64,000 nucleotides of DNA from Chloroflexota bacterium (GTDB lineage Bacteria > Chloroflexota > Anaerolineae > Aggregatilineales > Phototrophicaceae), in assembly GCA_016223085.1 (NCBI GenBank), contig JACRPS010000003.1:434001-498000 (forward strand), read 5' to 3'. The notes below the pieces were generated by a model, which saw nothing but the letters and a program-made list of their open reading frames with translations, searched no databases and was not told the origin of the DNA. How positions within the stretch are numbered: position 1 is the stretch's first letter; each line of letters opens with the position of its first letter. The translations under genes and the position numbers were made by a program. Shown one piece after another: positions 58,378-64,000 of this stretch.

Positions 58378-59616
58378 TTAACGGGTCGCCAGCGAGTGCG
58401 TAAAAATGCTCTGATGGACGACCGCGATTCCCCCCATCACACAGGCATCCGCGCCGTACCGCGCCAGCGCAACCGAGGTTGCGTCTGCGTTCCAGCGGAG
58501 CGCGCGGGTATGGAGTTCGGCCTGCACCGCCGGCAGCAGAAAATCGCCCGCCAGGCTTAACGTGCCGCCAAACACTACCCGATCCGGATTCAGGGCATTG
58601 ACCAGTGACGCGATGCCGATGCCCAGGTTATGTCCGATGGTATCCAATGCTGCCAGCGCCACCGGGTCGGCGCGGCGGGCCGCGTCAAGCACCATCGTCA
58701 TGGTCAGCCGGTTCCAGTCGCTGCCAATCCAGTCGCAAATCAGCGACGGTCTGCCGCTTTCCACCGCCTGCCGCACGGCTCGAAAGACAACCGACTGGCT
58801 GACAAACGTCTCCCAGCAGCCCCGGTTGCCGCAGTTGCAGCGTTCACCGTCGGCGTCAAACGTCATATGGCCAAATTCGCTGGCGAACCCCAGCTTGCCC
58901 TTAAACAGGCGGCTGCCGGTGACAATCGCGCCGCCCAGCCCAACGCCGGCGCTGATGTACAGCACCGTGTCGTAACCCCGCGCCGCGCCGTAGAAGTGTT
59001 CCCCCAGCGCGGCCAGGTTCGCTTCGTTGTCAACAAAAATCGGGATAGTGGGGAAGGTGACCTGTAACATCGCCCGCAGCGGGACATTTTCCCAGTGCAG
59101 GTTGGGTGCAAACAGCAGGATGCCGGTTTCCTGTTCCACCAGCCCCGGAATCCCCAGCGCCAGCCCCAACGGTCGCTCCAGCCCCTGCCGCCGTCCGGCC
59201 TTGATGGCCTGCGTCAGCAGCTTGCGCAAGCGGGTCATGATGCTGGTCTGACTGTGATCGCTGACGGTATCCTGGCGGTGCTGCCAAATGACATCGGCGG
59301 CGAAGTTGGCGCAGGCCGCCGCGATAAAGTCCACGCCGATTTCGGCGCTCACGATGTAGCCGGCGGAGGGGTTGATCTGGAGCAGCGTGGACGGGCGGCC
59401 AATATTATTGGCGGTGCGGCCAATTTCGTGTACGAACCGGCTGCTGATGAGTTCCTGCACCAGACTGGAAACGGTGGATTTGTTCAGGCCGGTCATCTCG
59501 GCCAGCGCCGCGCGGGAAATCGGGGCATTCTCCCGCAGCCGCTGCATGATGAGGGCTAAATTTATTTCTCGTACCAGCGCCTGATCGCCGGTACGGGCCT
59601 GCGCACGCTCTGGCAT
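58378..59616 (-). CDS. ROK-family transcriptional repressor (XylR/NagC type)
   Basis: A 412-aa regulator. The winged HTH (LRENAPISRAALAEMTGLNKSTVSSLVQELI) is followed by a ROK sugar-kinase-like domain with the ATP/sugar site YISAGVGLGGAI, the zinc motif GERCNCGNRGCWE and VFGGTLSLAGDF. Such repressors release DNA when a sugar or sugar phosphate binds. It is the first gene of the minus-strand operon and lies directly downstream of a XylR-like operator. It should regulate the transporter and enzymes. Confidence 0.95.
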   Translation of the reverse strand: MPERAQARTGDQALVREINLALIMQRLRENAPISRAALAEMTGLNKSTVSSLVQELISSRFVHEIGRTANNIGRPSTLLQINPSAGYIVSAEIGVDFIAAACANFAADVIWQHRQDTVSDHSQTSIMTRLRKLLTQAIKAGRRQGLERPLGLALGIPGLVEQETGILLFAPNLHWENVPLRAMLQVTFPTIPIFVDNEANLAALGEHFYGAARGYDTVLYISAGVGLGGAIVTGSRLFKGKLGFASEFGHMTFDADGERCNCGNRGCWETFVSQSVVFRAVRQAVESGRPSLICDWIGSDWNRLTMTMVLDAARRADPVALAALDTIGHNLGIGIASLVNALNPDRVVFGGTLSLAGDFLLPAVQAELHTRALRWNADATSVALARYGADACVMGGIAVVHQSIFTHSLATR

Positions 59617-59684
59617 AAAATCAGTCTCGGCTTTCGTCGAGCCACCAGTATTTATTCAAAACACTTTTGCCGGGCTGGTCAGCA

Positions 59685-59720
59685 CAAATAATATACTCGT
59701 TTGTTGAGCCAACCAACTAA
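59685..59720 (-). promoter_or_regulatory. ROK (XylR-like) operator overlapping the regulator's promoter
   Basis: On the minus strand TTAGTTGGTTGG and CAACAAACGAG are inverted half-sites, resembling from memory the XylR operator of Bacillus (TTAGTTTGTTTG..CAACAAACTAA). Within it, TTGGTT and the following TATTAT are 17 bp apart and could serve as -35 and -10. The arrangement indicates autorepression of the ROK gene. No second copy is evident before the binding-protein gene at 58269. Confidence 0.68.
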
Positions 59721-59780
59721 ATAAGAGTGTAAATCATATCAAAAACTTTGGCAAGCAATTGCTATCGCAGTCAACGTCTC

Positions 59781-60017
59781 GGACAATCGCGTCTTAAAGG
59801 GGGAAGGAAAGGCAAAGATACCTTTAACGACGTGGTTGCCCGTCTGCGGCGTGGCGACGGCAACCAAAACGTCGCCGGCCTGCGCCAACTGGCACTCAAC
59901 CTGCTGCCTCAGGCCAACTCCCTTCAATTCGGTGTCAACGGCCAGCGTCTCAACGCTGGCTCGGACGAAACCTGCCTGCTCCATCTCCTCGCTTCACCCG
60001 TTTAGACGCAATTGCCC
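59781..60017 (+). mobile_element. Internally deleted ISAs1-like element with both terminal inverted repeats
   Basis: A 237-bp remnant flanked by GGACAATCGCGTCTTAAA (59781-59798) and, inverted, TTTAGACGCAATTGCCC (60001-60017). The first 36 bp are shared with the remnant at 25241. The interior reads FNDVVARLRRGDGNQNVAGLRQLALNLL to a stop in the right end, resembling the C-terminal part of ISAs1-type transposases (..ENMALLRRLALNLL). The catalytic middle is gone. No target duplication is evident. Confidence 0.68.
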
Positions 60018-60037
60018 TATACCCGGCGCCAACCCGG

Positions 60038-60065
60038 TTGACGCGCTTGTAAGCTGTGATATAAT
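60038..60065 (+). promoter_or_regulatory. Promoter of tRNA-Arg
   Basis: TTGACG (60038-60043), a 16-bp spacer and TATAAT (60060-60065), ending 9 bp before the tRNA. It directly follows the IS remnant. Confidence 0.82.
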
Positions 60066-60074
60066 GCACACATT

Positions 60075-60147
60075 GCCCCTATAGCTCAATGGACAGAGCA
60101 GCCGCGTCCTAAGTGGAAGGTTCTGCGTTCGAGTCGCAGTAGGGGCG
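60075..60147 (+). tRNA. tRNA-Arg (CCT)
   Basis: A 73-nt tRNA with acceptor GCCCCTA/TAGGGGC, D-arm GCTC..GAGC, anticodon CCT in the loop GTCCTAA, T-arm CTGCG-TTCGAGT-CGCAG and discriminator G. The anticodon stem has a G-A mismatch at its outer pair, giving four pairs. CCA is not encoded. Confidence 0.93.
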
Positions 60148-60158
60148 ACAGTACCGAA

Positions 60159-60190
60159 CGGCGTATGATGGCATACGCCGCTTTCGTTTC
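60159..60190 (+). terminator. Probable terminator of tRNA-Arg
   Basis: CGGCGTATG / CATACGCCG stem with ATGG loop, followed by CTTTCGTTT. Confidence 0.7.
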
Positions 60191-60274
60191 CCCCTTAACT
60201 CCTCGTGAAAAAAGGTACAGACCTGTCCCGCCGTGTGGTACAATCAGGCCAGTTGAGCAAGCGGGTGTGCTGTT

Positions 60275-60475
60275 ATGACTGGTCCTGTGATTCTCGCGCA
60301 TGGCGCGCTGGGCGACTGGGACGAAGTGATATTTCTCGGCGTGGCTGTCCTTTTCCTTGTGATGATGGGCATCAGTTGGTTCCGTAGCCGCAGCGCCCCT
60401 CTGGAAGAACCTGACGAACATGAAATTCCCTCTGCCGCCCCGGAGCAGGCCGACGACCGCTTCCGGCTGGATTAA
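60275..60475 (+). CDS. Small single-pass membrane protein
   Basis: A 66-aa protein with one transmembrane helix (residues 17-35, EVIFLGVAVLFLVMMGISWF) followed by an acidic cytoplasmic tail. Its last 56 bases overlap the start of the CopC-CopD gene in another frame, suggesting translational coupling. I do not recognise a family; small helix proteins beside CopD-like genes may be assembly partners. Confidence 0.6.
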   Translation: MTGPVILAHGALGDWDEVIFLGVAVLFLVMMGISWFRSRSAPLEEPDEHEIPSAAPEQADDRFRLD

Positions 60476-62693
60476 GCATCGCGTCGGGACACGCTATAGC
60501 GTGTCCCTGCAGGCCTTCCTTCTGCTGCTGATTCTCCTCAGCGCCGCGCCGGCTGCCGCGCATGGTTATATTGTGCGCGCCATCCCTGACGACCGCGCTG
60601 TGCTGGAACGCGCCCCGACTCGCCTGCAATACTGGTTCAGCGAAAGCCTTGAGCCGGACTTCAGCAGTATGACGGTGCGCGATCAGGCCGGCAATACCGT
60701 TGCCACCGGCGGTGTGTCCGGCGACAACGCGGCGCTGCTGTCGGCACGCCTGCCCTCCAACCTGCCCGACGGCGCTTATGTGGCTGAACTGCGCGTGGCC
60801 TTCGCCAGCGACGGGCACGTCATCACCGAAACCCGCCTCTTTTTCGTCGGTGCGGAAGTCGGCGGCGTCGAGAGCGCGCCGGCAGCGCAGGCAGCCAACG
60901 CGCTGGAAGTGGTGTGGCGCGCGCTGCTGCTGTCGGCGGCACTGCTGCTGCTGGGTACGTTCAGCCTGTATGTGCTGGTGCTGCTGCCCGCCTGGGGCAA
61001 TCCCGCTCATGCCGCCGGTCTGCTGCCCCCGCGCGTGATGCGGCGCCTGAGTGCGATCATCGCCGCCGCGCTGGTGGTGGCGTTCGCGGGCAGCGTCATC
61101 GCCATCATTCAGCAGGCGATGGTGCTGTTTAACGCCGGACCGGGACAGGTCATCGCGCAAAACCTGTGGAGCATTGTCCGCGCTGGCACGCGTTTTGGCG
61201 ACCTGTGGACTGCCCGTGTGCTGCTGCTGGCGCTGGTAGCGGCGCTGTACGGCGCGAGCCTGTACTTCCGGCAGGAACAGCCGGGGCTGGTGCACCCGTT
61301 CTGGACGGCCAGCGCCTGGGCGATGGCGCTGGTGATTGGCACGTTCAGCGCGGGCAGCCATGCCGCCGGGTCGCCGCTGTTGCCCTGGGTGGGAATCGTT
61401 GTAGACTGGGCACACGCGCTGGCGGTCGGGCTGTGGGCCGGCGGACTGGCGGCGCTGGTGCTGGTGCTGCCGGTGGCGTTGCAGCCTTATTCGGGCGACA
61501 CCCGCCGCACGGCGCTGCTGGCGGCGCTGACCCGCTTCTCACGGCTGGCGGCGGTTTGCGTGGTCATCGTCGTCACAACCGGCATTTACAGCAGTCTGAA
61601 CTGGATTTACACACCGTCCGACATAACGCAAACCCCGTTCGGTGGCGCGCTGGCCTTCAAGCTGCTGCTGGTCGCCGGGCTGCTGCTGCTGGCGCTGGCG
61701 CACCATGCCGCGCTCAGGCCAGAGCGATTTGCGCGCTGGCAGGCTGTCGTCGGGCGCGTGCAAACCTTTCTGCCAACGCTGCGGCTGGAAGCGGTGCTGG
61801 CGCTGCTGGTGGTCGGCGCGGCGGGGCTGTTGAGCGCCACGCCCGTGCCGGTGCCGCCGTTCGCGCAGGATGCCCTACCTCCGCCAACTGGCACACAGAC
61901 CGTCGGCGATACCCATGTCACGCTGACGATGACCCCCGGCGGGCCGGGCGTGAACACCTATGATGTGACCGTGACACGCGGTGGCCAGCCGGTCGAGAAC
62001 GCGGCGGTGCGCCTGCGGCTGGCGAACCCGGCCCGTGACTGGCGCGGCGCGTGGGAAACTGCCGAAAGCGCCGGTGGTGGTCTGTACGTCGCTGCCAACG
62101 CGGACATAGACCGTGCTGGCGACTGGTGGGCGCTGGTGAACGTGGATAACACACGGGCAGCTTTTGCCTGGACGATCAGCGACGATGCTGCTGTGCCGCA
62201 GTGGCGCAACCCCGGCCTGCTGAATCTGCTGGCGCTGGCAGGGGTTATCGTCGCGCTTGCCTGGGCGGTCTATCCCCTTGCCCGGCGTGTCTATCGTCGG
62301 TTGGACTTAAACCCCGCCAACGTGACCATCGCCATTGGCGCGGTGGTGGCGACCACGCTGTTTATCGTGATCGGCGTGGTGGTCATCCAGACGACACAGG
62401 CGCAGTACGACGCCACGCTGAACCCCCTGCCTGCCGTTGTCAATCCCGTGCTGCCGGACACGGCCTCGCTTGAACGCGGGCAGGCGCTGTTCAAAGCATC
62501 GTGTGGCTGGCAGGGAAGCGACTGGATGGCGCTGGTCGAACGGTTGCCGCGTACCCGCGACGAGGCGCTGTACGCGGCGGTGCGGGACGGCTGGCGGACG
62601 CTGCCGCCATGCGCCGGTCTGGACGACCGCCAGCGGTGGGACGTGATGAATTACGTTAGGAGTTATGAGGAACGAGGGATGAGGGATGAGTAA
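60420..62693 (+). CDS. CopC-CopD fusion with C-terminal degenerate cytochrome-c-like domain
   Basis: A 757-aa protein. After the signal peptide the CopC domain starts with the N-terminal His (AAHGYIVRAIP) and keeps SDGH for copper. About eight helices follow, with GTFSAGSHAAGSP and WAHALAVGLWAGGLAALVLVLP of the CopD family. A beta domain (near 505-590) resembles FixH/YtkA. The tail (670-757) has the plan of cytochrome c (LERGQALFKASCGW ... LPPCAGLDDRQRWDVMNYVRSYE), but Cys695 is followed by GWQGS, with no CXXCH. The start overlaps the previous gene; a dispersed palindrome encodes part of the signal-peptide N-region. Copper import or tolerance is likely. Confidence 0.88.
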   Translation: MKFPLPPRSRPTTASGWIKHRVGTRYSVSLQAFLLLLILLSAAPAAAHGYIVRAIPDDRAVLERAPTRLQYWFSESLEPDFSSMTVRDQAGNTVATGGVSGDNAALLSARLPSNLPDGAYVAELRVAFASDGHVITETRLFFVGAEVGGVESAPAAQAANALEVVWRALLLSAALLLLGTFSLYVLVLLPAWGNPAHAAGLLPPRVMRRLSAIIAAALVVAFAGSVIAIIQQAMVLFNAGPGQVIAQNLWSIVRAGTRFGDLWTARVLLLALVAALYGASLYFRQEQPGLVHPFWTASAWAMALVIGTFSAGSHAAGSPLLPWVGIVVDWAHALAVGLWAGGLAALVLVLPVALQPYSGDTRRTALLAALTRFSRLAAVCVVIVVTTGIYSSLNWIYTPSDITQTPFGGALAFKLLLVAGLLLLALAHHAALRPERFARWQAVVGRVQTFLPTLRLEAVLALLVVGAAGLLSATPVPVPPFAQDALPPPTGTQTVGDTHVTLTMTPGGPGVNTYDVTVTRGGQPVENAAVRLRLANPARDWRGAWETAESAGGGLYVAANADIDRAGDWWALVNVDNTRAAFAWTISDDAAVPQWRNPGLLNLLALAGVIVALAWAVYPLARRVYRRLDLNPANVTIAIGAVVATTLFIVIGVVVIQTTQAQYDATLNPLPAVVNPVLPDTASLERGQALFKASCGWQGSDWMALVERLPRTRDEALYAAVRDGWRTLPPCAGLDDRQRWDVMNYVRSYEERGMRDE
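60483..60510. repeat. GTAGGGA-family palindrome inside the CopC-CopD coding region
   Basis: GTCGGGACACGCTA and TAGCGTGTCCCTGC arms encode the residues VGTRYSVSL in the basic part of the signal peptide. It is the only family member found inside a gene here. Confidence 0.78.
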
Positions 62694-62738
62694 AAAGATG
62701 GTCATCCCTTATGCCTTGTCACCTGTATGGAGGCCATC

Positions 62739-63398
62739 ATGATTACCGTTGTGAGCGTGCCGGGAGATGCGGACGTTGCTGCCCGGCTGAGGCAGGACTT
62801 GCAGGCGGCTGGGTATCGGCTGAGCGATGCGCTCGCGGCAGGGGTAGACAATCTGCTGCTGGTGGTGCTGTCGCCGGCAGCGAACACCGACCCCCACGTG
62901 GAACAGGCGATCATCACTGCCCTGGACAATGGCCAGCACATCATTCCGGTGCTGGCAAAGCCCGCGCCCGTGCCAAAACTGATTGACCATCTGGCGGTGC
63001 TGGACTTCAGCACCCGGTACGACGCCGACGCGCTGCGGAGTTACGTCGCGGCGCTGTCCGGCCCTGACGCGCACCGACCGCTGAAGGTCATCACGCCGAG
63101 GGTGCGGCAGGCCAACCGGCGCGCCGGGCTGTGGCTGGGCGCGCTGGCGCTGCTGTGGCTGATTATCGGGCTGGTGCTGGTGGGGGTGTTCCGGGTGCAG
63201 GCGCCGCTGGAGGAGTTTAACACGGTGGACACGCTCGAAGCGGCGACGATTCAGGCGGCAGTTGGACGTAATCTGCCGCATTCGACGCAGGAAGCCGAAA
63301 ACTTCCCCCTGACGATTCAGGCCGCGCCGACCGCGCAGCGACCGCTGCTGATCGCCACCGGCACGGCGCTGGTTGCCACCCGCGAGCCGCGCCGGTAG
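62739..63398 (+). CDS. TIR-like domain protein with one transmembrane helix
   Basis: A 219-aa protein. Residues 1-105 resemble a TIR domain (VVSVPGDADVAARLRQDLQAAGYRL, NLLLVVLSPAANTDPHVEQAIITALDNGQHIIPVLA, HLAVLDFSTRYDADAL). The usual catalytic Glu of NADase TIRs would fall near HVEQAI, so activity is possible. A helix follows near 132-155, then an extracytoplasmic tail of about 60 residues. ATG 62739 has GGAGG upstream, chosen over ATG 62727. It comes 45 bp after the CopC-CopD gene. Whether it signals, defends or is inert is not known. Confidence 0.75.
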   Translation: MITVVSVPGDADVAARLRQDLQAAGYRLSDALAAGVDNLLLVVLSPAANTDPHVEQAIITALDNGQHIIPVLAKPAPVPKLIDHLAVLDFSTRYDADALRSYVAALSGPDAHRPLKVITPRVRQANRRAGLWLGALALLWLIIGLVLVGVFRVQAPLEEFNTVDTLEAATIQAAVGRNLPHSTQEAENFPLTIQAAPTAQRPLLIATGTALVATREPRR

Positions 63399-63414
63399 CC
63401 CTTTTTACGAATCC

Positions 63415-63443
63415 GTAGGGGCGAACCGGCGGTTCGCCCCTAC
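63415..63443. repeat. Dispersed GTAGGGG palindrome, GAACCGGCGGTTC core
   Basis: A near-perfect 29-bp palindrome identical in core to the copy at 29911, between the convergent TIR-like and pilin genes. Confidence 0.9.
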
Positions 63444-63464
63444 ACGCTTACCACGATAGACAAC

Positions 63465-63534
63465 AAAAAAGGGGACGACCTCAGCAGGCCACCCCCCGAC
63501 AATGTGCTGGAACAACCTGGAGAGGCTGTCCCCC
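63465..63534 (-). terminator. Terminator of the Flp-type pilin gene
   Basis: On the minus strand GGGGACAGCCTC pairs with GAGGTCGTCCCC (one mismatch) across a 39-nt loop that has an internal stem, followed by six T. Confidence 0.75.
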
Positions 63535-63555
63535 GCTGTAAAAAACGGTCCCGGA

Positions 63556-63702
63556 CTACAGGGCGTTGACGATGTTCGAGAAGATGTTGCCGATGGCCGG
63601 GCCGAGCAGCGCCAGAATGACGATCACCACGACGGCGACCAGAACCAGAATCAGAGCGTATTCAACGAGGCCCTGACCTTTTTCACGCGGGATGTACATC
63701 AT
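63556..63702 (-). CDS. Flp/Fap-type pilin subunit
   Basis: A 48-aa protein with the class of tight-adherence Flp pilins. It has a short basic leader (MMYIPREKGQ), the processing and first mature residues GLVEYALILVLVAVVVIVIL (Glu5 of the mature pilin in GxxEY), and a C-terminal GPAIGNIFSNIVNAL. A TadV/CpaA-like peptidase would cut after Gly. AGGAGG lies 9 bp before ATG 63702. No tad assembly genes are in the window. It has its own terminator, so it can be made in excess. Confidence 0.9.
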   Translation of the reverse strand: MMYIPREKGQGLVEYALILVLVAVVVIVILALLGPAIGNIFSNIVNAL

Positions 63703-63901
63703 GGGATAAAGCCTCCTGTGATATGTTGACGATATGAGAATGAGTATGTCAACTAGTTACACAGTAGCCGAGAATTGTTTGATTGTCAATAAGGTTGCCT
63801 AAAGATTATACGTACTTCACAAAAAATTAACGAATCGGGTTGAACCAGAGGCAGTGCGACCTCGATAATGCCTGGAAATTCAATAGCAGTAATGGTTTTT
63901 G

Positions 63902-63932
63902 GTGGGGACATGGCGACGCCATGTCCCTGCAC
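63902..63932. repeat. Diverged GTGGGGACATGG-type palindrome
   Basis: GTGGGGACATGGC and GCCATGTCCCTGCAC arms in the region upstream of the pilin gene. The rest of 63703-64000 is AT-rich near 63720-63830, where the pilin promoter should lie; I see no other gene in it. Confidence 0.75.
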
Positions 63933-64000
63933 CGAATCAGATCGCCAGGTTTTGTCCGGCATGTTAATGACCACCACTTACAGCGTTGCGCTCCGGCTGT

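Noticed and set aside
60372-61415. A 347-codon minus-strand frame opposite CopC-CopD
   Set aside because: The composition (Gln/Arg/His-rich, low hydrophobicity) is that of the reverse of a membrane protein gene.
63786-63977. A 63-codon minus-strand frame upstream of the pilin
   Set aside because: It contains a palindromic repeat and an AT-rich promoter-like stretch; no domain or ribosome site.

Overview
The window is a 64-kb stretch of GC-rich bacterial chromosome with short intergenic spaces. It carries about 54 protein genes, four tRNAs and many small palindromic repeats. Several features together fit the Chloroflexota, most likely an Anaerolineae-like lineage: COG0600 and carbohydrate ABC systems, a Uma2-type protein, HEAT and TPR proteins, SH3/LysM surface proteins, a selenocysteine tRNA and multihaem cytochromes. 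This placement is inference from gene content, since no rRNA or ribosomal marker gene is present.

Layout. 1-1.8 kb: N-terminal part of a P-type cation ATPase, divergent from a Dps ferritin. 1.9-11.3 kb: a respiratory locus. Four minus-strand cytochrome genes (1, 9, 9 and 3 c-type haem motifs) lie downstream of a NarXL-like two-component pair, and a NapC/NirT-like nine-haem cytochrome is transcribed divergently. 11.6-25.1 kb: a reductive pyrimidine (or hydantoin) degradation locus with dihydropyrimidinase, an LLM flavin oxidoreductase, a small unknown, (methyl)malonate-semialdehyde dehydrogenase, an omega-aminotransferase, a NitT/TauT-type ABC importer and an N-carbamoyl-amino-acid amidohydrolase. 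A MerR/SemiSWEET unit is embedded in it. 25.2-45.4 kb: mixed housekeeping and accessory genes (IS remnant, GT87, ABC-F with a leader terminator, two GNATs, secreted proteins, MFS, O-antigen-ligase-like, thioredoxin, Uma2, tRNA-Gly, HEAT proteins, LysM and SH3 proteins, tRNA-Phe, uracil-DNA glycosylase). 45.6-59.7 kb: tRNA-Sec, a BtpA-family protein and a PhyH dioxygenase, then a sugar or polyol operon. That operon has a ROK repressor, a solute-binding protein, two permeases, two MalK-type ATPases, two Gfo/Idh/MocA dehydrogenases and two TIM-barrel isomerases/epimerases. 59.8-64 kb: IS remnant, tRNA-Arg, a CopC-CopD fusion, a TIR-like membrane protein and a tiny Flp-type pilin.

Working together. 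The pyrimidine genes account for every step after the first ring reduction, and the adjacent LLM oxidoreductase is the only redox enzyme that could touch the ring. The sugar operon has the composition of a 3-keto-sugar route (oxidation, epimerisation or elimination, reduction). A candidate ROK operator of the XylR type overlaps the repressor's own promoter. The cytochrome locus would pass quinol electrons through a membrane cyt b and NapC-like protein to periplasmic multihaem proteins; the terminal acceptor cannot be read from the sequence.

Two repeat families stand out. One is a 28-31-bp palindrome (arms GTAGGGG/CCCCTAC with a variable but self-complementary core), present about 20 times. 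The other is a ~140-bp composite of four hairpins, present three times.
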